Notes under the pieces: model-generated
Database searches by the model: none
What the model was told of the DNA's origin: nothing
Seen by the model: only the letters and a program-made list of their open reading frames with translations
Shown: positions 7,276 to 13,707 of the stretch, one piece after another
Numbering within the stretch: the stretch's first letter is position 1
Layout of the letters: the number at the start of each line of letters is the position of its first letter
Source of the DNA: Syntrophomonas sp. UBA1376
GTDB lineage: Bacteria; Bacillota; Syntrophomonadia; Syntrophomonadales; Syntrophomonadaceae
Assembly (NCBI GenBank): GCA_002305535.1
Contig: DBRE01000011.1
Span: forward strand, 12,140-25,846
Reading direction: 5' to 3'
Length of the DNA stretch: 13,707 nucleotides
Made by a program: the position numbers and the translations under genes

Positions 7276-8154
7276 ATGAATATGCCCCGGTTGATAACTG
7301 CCTTGATAACGCCTTTTGATGAAAATCTCCAGGTAAATTACACTAAGGCGGCTGAACTAGCCGAATATCTTGTAGAAAACGGCACCCAGGGAATTGTGGT
7401 ATCTGGAACTACGGGCGAATCTCCTGTGCTAACTGAAGAAGAAAAGTTACGCTTGTTTTCAGTGGTCAAAGCTCAGGTTGGAGATCGTGCCTCAGTGTGG
7501 GCCGGGACAGGAAGCAATGATACTCAACATTCCCTGGAACTGAGTCGTAAAGCTGAACAAATCGGTGTTGATGGACTCTTGTTAGTGAGCCCTTACTATA
7601 ATAAACCCAGTCAAGAGGGACTTTATCAGCATTTTAGGGCTGTGGCTGAAGCCGTTAGCCTACCCGTAATGGTCTACAACATTCCCAGCCGAACCAGTTG
7701 TAATATTCTGCCTGAGACCATGGGCAGATTAGCAGATATTGACAACATTGTCGCGATAAAAGAATCGAGCGGGGATATGAACCAGGCTTCACAGTTAGCT
7801 CGATTATTACCAGATGAGTTCAGAATCTATTCTGGGGATGATTCTCTAACACTTCCAATGATGGCCCTTGGAGCATATGGAGTCGTAAGCGTTGCTTCCC
7901 ATCTAGTGGGTAAAGATATCCTGCGTATGATCGTTGCTTATAATAATGGTGATACCAGGGAGGCGACCCGTATCCATCTGGAGTTGTTCCCTGTTTTTAA
8001 GGGCTTGTTTATTACTACTAATCCGGTTCCCTTAAAGGGAGCTATGAATATGCTAGGCATGGAGGTTGGAGGAGTACGACTTCCCCTGACCGGGCCCAAT
8101 GAGCAGGAAAATGAAGTTATAAGAGATATGTTAGTTGCCAAGGGACTTCTGTAA
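7276..8154 (+). CDS. dapA: 4-hydroxy-tetrahydrodipicolinate synthase (DapA)
   Basis: DapA condenses pyruvate with aspartate semialdehyde through a Schiff base, and feeds both DapB (lysine, DAP) and DpaAB (dipicolinate). From the ATG at 7276 it has 292 residues, the usual size for this TIM-barrel family. That ATG stands eight bases after an SD-like AGGTGG. The frame is open to GTG codons at 7264 and 7267, but these overlap the SD. Active-site features are GTTGESPVLT (44-53, threonine pair at 45-46), SPYYNKPSQEG (105-115), Y134 in VYNIPSRT with R139, and the Schiff-base K162 in VAIKESSGD. SGDDSLTLPMM follows. It lies 15 bases after dapG and ends the operon at a strong terminator. Confidence 0.97.
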   Translation: MNMPRLITALITPFDENLQVNYTKAAELAEYLVENGTQGIVVSGTTGESPVLTEEEKLRLFSVVKAQVGDRASVWAGTGSNDTQHSLELSRKAEQIGVDGLLLVSPYYNKPSQEGLYQHFRAVAEAVSLPVMVYNIPSRTSCNILPETMGRLADIDNIVAIKESSGDMNQASQLARLLPDEFRIYSGDDSLTLPMMALGAYGVVSVASHLVGKDILRMIVAYNNGDTREATRIHLELFPVFKGLFITTNPVPLKGAMNMLGMEVGGVRLPLTGPNEQENEVIRDMLVAKGLL

Positions 8155-8176
8155 AATGTTTCTGGGCAAATAAGAT

Positions 8177-8221
8177 CCTCGGCCGATGATCGAACGGACA
8201 TTGGCACGAGGCTCTTTTTTT
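8177..8221 (+). terminator. Intrinsic terminator of the dpaAB-asd-dapG-dapA operon
   Basis: CCTCG (8177-8181) and GCCGATG (8182-8188) pair with CATTGGC (8199-8205) and CGAGG (8207-8211). The 12-bp stem has one G-T pair and one bulged A, with a 10-base loop. CTC and seven Ts (8215-8221) follow. It lies 22 bases after dapA. Confidence 0.9.
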
Positions 8222-8254
8222 AGTGGGATCTTGTAGCTGGGGCAGCTTGTTTAG

Positions 8255-8283
8255 TTGTAAGACCCAGGGCTATGGGCTATAAT
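8255..8283 (+). promoter_or_regulatory. Sigma-A-type promoter of the RNase J gene
   Basis: TTGTAA (8255-8260) and a perfect TATAAT (8278-8283) are 17 bases apart, downstream of the dapA terminator. This predicts a leader of about 50 nucleotides before the RNase J ATG, so the gene is probably expressed independently of the DAP operon. Confidence 0.7.
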
Positions 8284-8339
8284 AATCACAGCGATTGATA
8301 CGAGCGGAATTGAAAACTAAATAACAAGGAGGTGAAACG

Positions 8340-10001
8340 ATGTCTGATAATGAGAGTATTCATCTGATTCCTCTGGGCGGTATGGGGGAAATCGGAAAAA
8401 ATATACTGGCAATTCGTTATCGGGATACCATTGTTGTCATTGATACTGGACTGATGTTTCCAGAAGAAGAACTTCTGGGAATAGATGTTGTTATTCCTGA
8501 TATTACTTATCTGATAGAGAATCGGGATAAGGTAAAAGCGATTCTTTTGACCCATGGTCATGAGGATCATGTAGGAGCGCTACCCTATGTATTAAAAGAA
8601 CTTCCCGTTCCAGTTTACGGAAGTAGACTAACCATGGGAATTGTGGAAGGAAAACTACGGGAACACAACTTAGATTGCGATTGCCTGAGGGTAATCAACC
8701 CTCGGGATATTATTAAAATTGATGACCTGGAAATTGAGTTTATTCGTGTGAGCCATAGCATTCCTGATGCTATGGGCATAGCGATACACACACCTATAGG
8801 CATAATTTTGCATACAGGTGATATTAAGCTTGATCAGACTCCAGTGGATGGACAAGTGGTAGATTTTCGCAAACTGGCTGAACTGGGAGAAAAAGGAGTA
8901 CTGGTGTTCCTGGGAGACAGCACCAATGCGGATAAGACGGGCTTCACTATGTCTGAAAAAGTAGTGGGAAATACTTTCGATGACCTGTTCGGTAAATGTG
9001 ATGGGCGTATTATTATCACTACCTTTGCTTCCAATGTACATCGTATACAGCAAGTCATTAACACCGCTCAAAAATATGGTCGCAAAGTATGTGTTATTGG
9101 TCGCAGTATGGTCAATAATGTTAAGATATCTAACGAATTAGGCTATATGACAATTCCAGAGGATATCCTTATAGAGCAGGAAGACATTAGCAAGTATCCC
9201 CCCAACAGAATTGTAATTGTTACCACAGGTTCGCAGGGTGAGCCCATGTCAGCACTGACCAGGATGGCTACAGCTGATCATCGCTGGGTAGGTATCGAAC
9301 CGGATGACACCGTAATAATTTCGGCTACACCCATTCCCGGTAACGAAAAATTGGTGGCTCGAACTGTTGATCTGCTTTTCCGACAGGGAGCAGAGGTAAT
9401 ATATGAAAAAAGTATGGGAGTACATGTTTCCGGGCATGCCTCCCAAGAAGAACTAAAAATCTTACTCAACTTGATCCGGCCTAAGTTCTTTATTCCAGTT
9501 CATGGAGAATACCGGCATCTTATGAAACATGCCCGCATAGCTGAGAGTCTGGGTATACCTCGTTCTAGAATATTTGTAGCTGAGAATGGACAAGTCATTG
9601 AGGTAAGTCGCAAAAAAGCCAGCATCGCGGGCAAAGTTACAGCTGGCAAGGTGTTGGTAGACGGATTGGGAGTAGGGGATGTCGGGAATATCGTTCTGCG
9701 AGATCGCAAGCAACTTTCCCAGGATGGGATCATGATAGTGGTGGTTACCATTCAAAAAGAGACCGGCGAAGTGCTGGCAGGCCCAGACATAGTAACCCGT
9801 GGTTTCGTGTATGTTCGTGAGTCTGAACAACTGATAGAGGACGCTCGGGAACGTGTCAAAGAAGCCCTGGATAACTGTAGACAGCATGGGATCACTGAGT
9901 GGGCTGTTATAAAGGCTCAGGTTCGTGACCGTCTGGGCAAACATCTTTATGAGAAGACTGGAAGAAGGCCCATGATACTGCCAATAATAATGGAAGTCTA
10001 A
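8340..10001 (+). CDS. rnj: Ribonuclease J
   Basis: RNase J is a metallo-beta-lactamase/beta-CASP nuclease with endonuclease and 5'-3' exonuclease activity, central to mRNA decay and rRNA maturation in Firmicutes. The 553-residue protein opens with the family block PLGGMGEIGKN. It has the full zinc motif THGHEDH (71-77; H72, H74, D76, H77), HTGDIKLD (158-165, D161), the beta-CASP block TTGSQGEPMSALTRMA, and HVSGHAS at 362-368. H388 lies in PVHGEYRHL. A C-terminal domain of about 100 residues follows. All zinc-site residues are present, unlike B. subtilis RNase J2, which has a degenerate site. The gene nevertheless occupies the position of rnjB after dapA in Bacillus. The ATG has an ideal AAGGAGGTGA. 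Whether a second paralogue exists elsewhere cannot be seen. Confidence 0.95.
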   Translation: MSDNESIHLIPLGGMGEIGKNILAIRYRDTIVVIDTGLMFPEEELLGIDVVIPDITYLIENRDKVKAILLTHGHEDHVGALPYVLKELPVPVYGSRLTMGIVEGKLREHNLDCDCLRVINPRDIIKIDDLEIEFIRVSHSIPDAMGIAIHTPIGIILHTGDIKLDQTPVDGQVVDFRKLAELGEKGVLVFLGDSTNADKTGFTMSEKVVGNTFDDLFGKCDGRIIITTFASNVHRIQQVINTAQKYGRKVCVIGRSMVNNVKISNELGYMTIPEDILIEQEDISKYPPNRIVIVTTGSQGEPMSALTRMATADHRWVGIEPDDTVIISATPIPGNEKLVARTVDLLFRQGAEVIYEKSMGVHVSGHASQEELKILLNLIRPKFFIPVHGEYRHLMKHARIAESLGIPRSRIFVAENGQVIEVSRKKASIAGKVTAGKVLVDGLGVGDVGNIVLRDRKQLSQDGIMIVVVTIQKETGEVLAGPDIVTRGFVYVRESEQLIEDARERVKEALDNCRQHGITEWAVIKAQVRDRLGKHLYEKTGRRPMILPIIMEV

Positions 10002-10006
10002 TAAAT

Positions 10007-10041
10007 AAAGGCTGATGCTCTGCAAATAAATCGGCCTTTTA
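10007..10041 (+). terminator. Intrinsic terminator of the RNase J gene
   Basis: AAAGGCTGAT (10007-10016) pairs with ATCGGCCTTT (10030-10039), ten pairs with one G-T, around a 13-base loop. The T-tract is short and broken (TTTT then ACTTT). It begins six bases after the RNase J stop. Confidence 0.7.
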
Positions 10042-10093
10042 CTTTGGTCAGTAGGATCCTTGCGCTCTAGACTTTTGTACTAGAAAAAATATT

Positions 10094-10177
10094 GGCAACC
10101 CGTCCGCAATTGGATGCGGGTCACAGATTATCATGACCCCCGTTAAAACATGGTTTTAACGGGGGTTTAGTGTTGCC
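10094..10177 (+). other. Nested stem structure with a closing stem and two inner hairpins
   Basis: GGCAAC (10094-10099) pairs with GTTGCC (10172-10177) and encloses two hairpins. The first is CCGCA/TGCGG with loop ATTGGA. The second is a perfect 13-bp stem described in the next entry. The result is a three-way-junction-like fold of 84 bases. It may be a structured RNA, a non-autonomous element remnant, or a strong terminator with chance flanking pairing. I do not recognise it as a known RNA family. Confidence 0.4.
10137..10168 (+). terminator. Strong terminator-like hairpin
   Basis: CCCCCGTTAAAAC (10137-10149) and GTTTTAACGGGGG (10153-10165) form a perfect 13-bp stem with the 3-base loop ATG. 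One more A-T pair (10136/10166) is possible. Only TTTAG follows, so the U-tract is short. It may back up the RNase J terminator, or it may mark the end of a lost gene. Confidence 0.5.
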
Positions 10178-10293
10178 TATGATTAGATAACATAGGGTTA
10201 TTATTTGCGGGAGCGTGTGCCGAATCTGAGAACGGAATTACCGATAGACTTAGCAGAATGACTCCCCTAGGATCATCTTTCTTCTGCTGTTAG

Positions 10294-10518
10294 CTACTCT
10301 GCAACAACTAATTCCCATTTTTGAGATAGCCCATTATCAGGTGTTTTCATTATCTGCTCAGCTCTGTCTAAGTTGACCGGCAGAGTCATTTTTGCATATT
10401 TGCCATTTTTATCCCCAAACCCTATGATGGTTATCCCCCGATCTCCGGGTTTTCCACGTTTTTTCAAGGCTGGCACAATGTTTGCGTTATAAAGGGCAAG
10501 CGAAGAAAGTGCCAGCAT
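10294..10518 (-). CDS. Doubtful small hypothetical protein (74 aa)
   Basis: I do not recognise this frame. It reads as a 74-residue soluble, basic peptide. The N-terminal 15 residues are mildly hydrophobic (MLALSSLALYNANIV), followed by a basic turn-rich stretch (KKRGKPGDRG) and GFGDKNGKYAKM in the middle. It ends in KWELVVAE. No membrane segment or known motif is visible. The ATG lacks any purine-rich ribosome site; the bases just upstream are an AC-rich CCAAACACC, and an in-frame stop lies eight codons before it. It may be the C-terminal remnant of a longer gene, a real small gene with another start, or chance. It is the only minus-strand frame of this size in the interval. Confidence 0.3.
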   Translation of the reverse strand: MLALSSLALYNANIVPALKKRGKPGDRGITIIGFGDKNGKYAKMTLPVNLDRAEQIMKTPDNGLSQKWELVVAE

Positions 10519-10584
10519 TTTTGGTGTTTGGTTAAGAAGTTAAATTAATTCGCGCCACAGATAGTTAAGGAGGGGAGGGGGAAG

Positions 10585-10762
10585 ATGGAGCGTATTTTGC
10601 CGTTTCATCCGAACACGAACTGTTTTGCAAGAACTTGGGCTGTATTCTTACGGTTATGACTACTACTCAGGATATAAAATATCGCGATTGATTGTCGAGA
10701 CCCTGGTGCAGACCATATTTGCAGGTATTTCAGAAGTCAATCGTGGTATGGGACTTAATTAG
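10585..10762 (+). pseudogene. Small ORF apparently broken by a +1 frameshift
   Basis: An ATG at 10585 sits behind a very purine-rich stretch containing AAGGAGG (10567-10573), but its frame stops after 24 codons (TGA 10657-10659). The +1 frame is open from 10565 to the TAG at 10760-10762. Its latter part reads as ordinary protein, with QELGLYSYGYDYYSGYK, then RLIVETLVQTIFAGISE, and finally NRGMGLN. Skipping one base around 10610-10630, which contains TGTTTTGC, would give a single protein of about 58 residues. I do not recognise the family. Alternatives are a 24-codon leader peptide for the downstream operon, or chance openness of the second frame. Confidence 0.35.
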
Positions 10763-10814
10763 ACGTCGGGCTGGACGTTAAGTGAGCCCGTATTAGGAAA
10801 GGGGGATATGGATA

Positions 10815-11987
10815 ATGAGAAAAGTAGCAGTATTAGGCATGGGACACAGTCAATTCTGCTTTAATTCACCCAGGACTCAGGTGGAACTCATGTCTGAGGT
10901 AGCTTTGGATGCCATTACGAGCTCTAATTTAATTGCTAAAGATATTGAAGCAGCTTTTATCGGTAATTGTTTGGGAACTATTGCTGAAGGTCAGGCCACC
11001 ATACAGCAGTTTGCCGTTAATGATATGGGGTGCTTGAATATCCCAGCCTTGCGCTATGAAGGAGCCTGTGCTTCAGGCACCATTGCTGTTCGGGAAGCCT
11101 TTATGCACGTAGCTGCCGGTCATTATGATGTTGTTCTGGTGGCTGGGGTAGAGAAAGCCACTGCCTTAGGAACACCTTTGGCTACCCGCTGTTTTTCCAT
11201 GGCTGGTGATTCTCGCTATGAATACCCTTCCGGTTATACCTTCCCAGCTGCCTTTGCACTATTAGCCCATCTATATGCTAGTCACTACAATATTCCTTTA
11301 CCCAAATTAAAGGAGCAGATGGCGGCCGTATCAGTCCAATCTCATTTTTACGGCAATAAAAACCCCTTAGCTCAGCTTCGGTTTGAAATCACCGCCGAGG
11401 ATGTACTAAACAGTTTTATGGTATCTACGCCTATCCAGCTGCACGACTGCTGTCCTTTTACTGATGGTGCAGCAGCGGTAGTTTTAGCTTCAGAAGAAGT
11501 GGCCAAGAAGATCTATAGTAAACCCTGCTGGATTACCGGTGTTGGTTTAGCCACCTCTGGTCAGTTGAGCTCACAGTATCGTTATTTACCGCGCTTGCGC
11601 GCCCGGGAATTATCCGTGGAAAAGGCTTACAAAATGGCTGGCATCGGACCTCAGGATGTAGATGTATGCGAACTGCACGACTGCTTCAGTATTGCTTCGT
11701 TAATAGCCTCTGAAAGTCTGGGGTTTTTCGAGTTCGGTACCGCTGGAGAAGCTTGGCTGAAAGGCGAGACCAAAGTTGACGGCAAAATACCCATCAACAT
11801 TTCCGGAGGTCTTAAATCAAAAGGGCATCCTATCGGAGCTACGGGAGTTTCCCAGCTTTATCATATTTGCAAACAGCTTCGCAATGAGATGGTGGATCTA
11901 GGATTGCAGGTGGAAGGAGCTCGCACCGGATTAGTGGACACTCTGGGCGGGGACGGATGTCTTTGTCACTTGGTAGTGCAGAGATAG
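10815..11987 (+). CDS. SCP2-type thiolase (acetyl-CoA acetyltransferase-like)
   Basis: This 390-residue thiolase-fold enzyme probably makes or cleaves 3-ketoacyl-CoA. The nucleophile is C85 in EGACASGT. The second motif is HDCF (288-291), typical of SCP2/archaeal-type thiolases in place of NEAF. The catalytic histidine is H338 in SKGHPIGATG (335-344). The classical C-terminal CxGG cysteine is missing, and the sequence there is TLGGDGC (376-382). In SCP2 thiolases the HDCF cysteine (here C290) is thought to act as acid/base. The ATG follows AAAGGGGG at good spacing. The gene is first in a three-gene unit with a DUF35 protein 15 bases downstream, the arrangement of archaeal acetoacetyl-CoA thiolase complexes. 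The acyl chain it uses cannot be read from the sequence, and a ketoacyl-CoA synthase-like role remains possible. Confidence 0.9.
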   Translation: MRKVAVLGMGHSQFCFNSPRTQVELMSEVALDAITSSNLIAKDIEAAFIGNCLGTIAEGQATIQQFAVNDMGCLNIPALRYEGACASGTIAVREAFMHVAAGHYDVVLVAGVEKATALGTPLATRCFSMAGDSRYEYPSGYTFPAAFALLAHLYASHYNIPLPKLKEQMAAVSVQSHFYGNKNPLAQLRFEITAEDVLNSFMVSTPIQLHDCCPFTDGAAAVVLASEEVAKKIYSKPCWITGVGLATSGQLSSQYRYLPRLRARELSVEKAYKMAGIGPQDVDVCELHDCFSIASLIASESLGFFEFGTAGEAWLKGETKVDGKIPINISGGLKSKGHPIGATGVSQLYHICKQLRNEMVDLGLQVEGARTGLVDTLGGDGCLCHLVVQR

Positions 11988-12002
11988 GAAGGAGGATGCC
12001 AT

Positions 12003-12419
12003 ATGGATTACAAGCTTCCATTTAAGGAATATAACCGGGCTTTACGCAAATCCAGGCTGCTGGGTTTGAGATGCAACTCCTGCGGAGCTATTACCTGTCC
12101 GCCCAAAATGAGCTGTCAGGAGTGCACTGGATTAGACCTGGAAGTCACTGAATTGAGCGGCAAAGGATCTATCGTAACTTATACTACTAGTTTTGGCGCT
12201 CCTCAGGGACGCGAAAATGAGCTACCCTATACCATTGTGATAGTACAGTTGGATGAAGGCCCTTGGATTATGGGCAACCTGATCGACATGGAAACCGATA
12301 AAATAACTTTTGATATTATCGGCCGCCGGGTAAAAATGGGCAGCCGGGTATATCCGGGAGATGTTTATTCTGCCGGTGCTTCGGCTCGCCCCGTTTTTAG
12401 TTTCGATGATCAAATATGA
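12003..12419 (+). CDS. Zn-ribbon/OB-fold (DUF35) thiolase partner protein
   Basis: This 138-residue protein has a short N-terminal helix and then a rubredoxin-like zinc ribbon with C24-x2-C27 and C38-x2-C41 (RCNSCG and SCQEC). An OB-fold follows from about residue 45 to 125, including LSGKGSIVTYTTSF and ELPYTIVIVQLDEGPWIMGNL. DUF35 proteins sit beside SCP2-type thiolases. In the archaeal thiolase/HMG-CoA synthase complex the DUF35 subunit holds the CoA moiety between active sites. Here it should therefore be a non-catalytic subunit or CoA-binding scaffold of the upstream thiolase, and possibly a link to the downstream CoA enzyme. All four zinc ligands are present. The ATG has AAGGAGG seven bases upstream. 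Its size is normal for the family. Confidence 0.92.
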   Translation: MDYKLPFKEYNRALRKSRLLGLRCNSCGAITCPPKMSCQECTGLDLEVTELSGKGSIVTYTTSFGAPQGRENELPYTIVIVQLDEGPWIMGNLIDMETDKITFDIIGRRVKMGSRVYPGDVYSAGASARPVFSFDDQI

Positions 12420-12447
12420 TCACTCTTAAAGCAAAGGGGGAATCATT

Positions 12448-13626
12448 ATGTCCCTGCCCTTGGAAGGAATAAGGATATTAGATTTGTCCATGTATTTGCC
12501 CGGACCGTTTTGCACTCAACTTCTGGCCGATTTCGGTGCTGAGGTGATCAAGATAGAGGAACTGAGCGGTGAATGGGGCCGCCAGGTTTACCCGGCTATA
12601 GGTGACAAGAGTGCACTGTTTTATGCGGTCAACCGTGGTAAAAAGAGTTTGGCCGTCAATCTCAAAACAGAAGTGGGGAAAGAAATATTCATAAGTCTGG
12701 CGCGGAATGCCGATGTAATAGTAGAACAGTTCAGACCTGGGGTTATGGATAGATTGGGGCTGGGTTATGAAGTCATTTCCCGAGTAAATCCGCAGATAAT
12801 ATACAGCTCGATAAGCGGCTATGGGCACAGCGGGCCTCTTAAAAAAGCTGCTGGACACGATCTAAATTATTTGAGTTTGGCAGGTATTACAAGTCTAACC
12901 GGGACTAGAGACCAGCCGGGTATGTCTGGAGTGCAGATAGCGGATCTGGCAGGCGGATCCCTATCAGCGGTCATCGCTATCCTCTTGGCCCTATTGGCAC
13001 GAGGAAAAATTGGCCGGGGACAGTATTGTGATATAGCTATGCTGGATGGGGCTATAAGTCTCCTGGCCTACAGTCTGGCAGAGTGGTCAGGTCTGGAAAG
13101 GCTGCCGGCATGTAATAGGGAAATACTTACCGGTGGTTATGCTTGTTACCAGATCTATGCTACCGCCGATAAAAACTATGTCAGTCTGGGAGCAGTAGAA
13201 GCTAAATTTTGGCGGAGATTCTGTGAACGGATTGGTAGGCCAGAGTATATACTTTATCAGTGGGACAGTGGCCGTCAGGCGGAGATACTCACTGACATTC
13301 GAGCTATCATGGCGGGGAAAACTCGTCAGGAATGGGTGGATTTCTTTGCTGAAGATGACATCTGTTTTACTCCGGTACTGAATCTGCAAGAAATGACACA
13401 GCATCCCCAGGTAAAGAACCGGGAGATGATCATAAAGATGGAAAATGTTCAGGGGAGCGGCAAGGACATGATGCTGACGGGCAGCGCTGTCAAATTGTCT
13501 CACACGCCAGCTGTTATTGAGCCGGTTTTTCCCGAAATAGGGGAACACACTGATGCTCTTCTGCAGGAGATCGGTTATTCTTCCCGAGAAATAGCCAACT
13601 TAAAAGACAAAAAGGTATTGGCTTAA
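12448..13626 (+). CDS. CaiB/BaiF family CoA-transferase or 2-methylacyl-CoA racemase-like protein
   Basis: This 392-residue protein belongs to the class III CoA-transferase family (CaiB/BaiF, formyl-CoA transferase), which forms interlocked dimers and works in the cytoplasm. Family blocks are LPLEGIRILDLSMYLPGPFCTQ in residues 3-24, ADFGAEVIKIE (28-38), NRGKKSLAVNLKT (62-74), EQFRPGVMDRLGLGY (93-107) and SGYGHSGP (123-130). The C-terminal GEHTDALLQEIGYS is also present. D166 in QIADLAGG aligns with the catalytic aspartate of formyl-CoA transferase by my reading. The protein also has GHDLNYLSLAG, with H137 where 2-methylacyl-CoA racemases keep their catalytic histidine, so racemase or epimerase activity is a serious alternative. 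The ATG follows AAAGGGGG. It is the last gene of the unit with the thiolase and DUF35, 28 bases after DUF35. Confidence 0.9.
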   Translation: MSLPLEGIRILDLSMYLPGPFCTQLLADFGAEVIKIEELSGEWGRQVYPAIGDKSALFYAVNRGKKSLAVNLKTEVGKEIFISLARNADVIVEQFRPGVMDRLGLGYEVISRVNPQIIYSSISGYGHSGPLKKAAGHDLNYLSLAGITSLTGTRDQPGMSGVQIADLAGGSLSAVIAILLALLARGKIGRGQYCDIAMLDGAISLLAYSLAEWSGLERLPACNREILTGGYACYQIYATADKNYVSLGAVEAKFWRRFCERIGRPEYILYQWDSGRQAEILTDIRAIMAGKTRQEWVDFFAEDDICFTPVLNLQEMTQHPQVKNREMIIKMENVQGSGKDMMLTGSAVKLSHTPAVIEPVFPEIGEHTDALLQEIGYSSREIANLKDKKVLA

Positions 13627-13672
13627 CAATCATAATCAACCAACCAGCGACCTTCTGAATCATTAATTTATT

Positions 13673-13707
13673 GGAGCTACAATGGAAACAGTTGTAGCTC
13701 CCTTTTT
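13673..13707 (+). terminator. Intrinsic terminator of the thiolase-DUF35-CaiB operon
   Basis: GGAGCTACAA (13673-13682) pairs perfectly with TTGTAGCTCC (13692-13701) across a 9-base loop. C and at least five Ts follow up to the window edge. It lies 46 bases after the last gene and closes the three-gene unit. Confidence 0.92.

Larger units (their letters stand above)
10042..10814. other. Gene-poor interval between RNase J and the thiolase operon
   Basis: These 770 bases hold no gene I can identify with confidence. From left to right there is a weak inverted repeat (TCTAG/CTAGA, 10066-10084), a nested stem structure (10094-10177), and an inverted repeat AGCAGAA/TTCTGCT (10252-10258 and 10282-10288). 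Then come a doubtful 74-codon minus-strand frame, a small frame that looks frameshifted, and overlapping short inverted repeats just before the thiolase gene. No tRNA, transposase or CRISPR repeat was seen. The mixture looks like decayed sequence at a rearrangement point. Confidence 0.6.

Noticed and set aside
10066..10084. TCTAG/CTAGA inverted repeat followed by As
   Set aside because: The stem is only 5 bp, with no T-tract in the needed direction. It is probably chance.
10252..10288. AGCAGAA/TTCTGCT inverted repeat as a terminator of the minus-strand ORF
   Set aside because: The arms are 23 bases apart and no T-tract follows on the minus strand, so it does not look like a terminator.
10690..10740. 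Sigma-54 type promoter before the thiolase operon (TGGTGC...TTTGCA)
   Set aside because: The GG and GC elements are 14 bases apart instead of 10.

Overview
The window looks like chromosomal DNA from a spore-forming Firmicute, most likely a clostridial lineage such as the Syntrophomonadaceae. Four things point there: dipicolinate synthase genes (dpaA, dpaB), AGGAGG-type ribosome binding sites with GTG and TTG starts, an RNase J, and an acyl-CoA-type operon of the sort common in syntrophic fatty-acid oxidisers. The family-level placement is inference from gene content; no 16S or other marker is present.

Left part (1-2402, minus strand): rqcH (ribosome quality control, NFACT family) lies downstream of a single-domain universal stress protein gene, usp. 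A 10-bp perfect hairpin without a T-tract separates them. usp has a good sigma-A-type promoter that overlaps the start region of the divergent dapB.

Centre (2445-8154, plus strand): a lysine/diaminopimelate/dipicolinate block, dapB // dpaA-dpaB-asd-dapG-dapA. Asd and the aspartokinase make aspartate semialdehyde. DapA condenses it with pyruvate to the dihydrodipicolinate-level intermediate. That product is either reduced by DapB (towards meso-DAP and lysine) or oxidised by DpaAB to dipicolinate for the spore core. dapB is cut off from dpaA by a clear intrinsic terminator. dpaA is preceded by a CATATAAT element that resembles a late mother-cell (sigma-K type) -10. A second, vegetative-looking promoter sits between dpaB and asd, and a strong terminator follows dapA. 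The order dpaA-dpaB-asd-dapG-dapA-RNase J matches that of Bacillus subtilis (spoVFA-spoVFB-asd-dapG-dapA-rnjB).

RNase J (8340-10001) has its own promoter and a terminator. The next 0.8 kb (10002-10814) is gene-poor. It holds a long hairpin inside a larger closing stem, a doubtful 74-codon minus-strand ORF, and a small ORF that appears frameshifted.

Right part (10815-13626): a three-gene operon of an SCP2-type thiolase, a zinc-ribbon/OB-fold (DUF35) partner and a CaiB/BaiF family CoA-transferase or racemase, closed by a strong terminator at the window edge. Thiolase-DUF35 pairs are known to form acyl-CoA-handling complexes. The substrate of this operon cannot be read from the sequence. It, and the debris before it, occupy the place where B. 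subtilis continues with ymfB and spoIIIE, so this looks like a synteny breakpoint. Nothing in the window is clearly an undescribed system. The best candidates for a second look are the thiolase-DUF35-CaiB operon and the structured, decayed interval before it.
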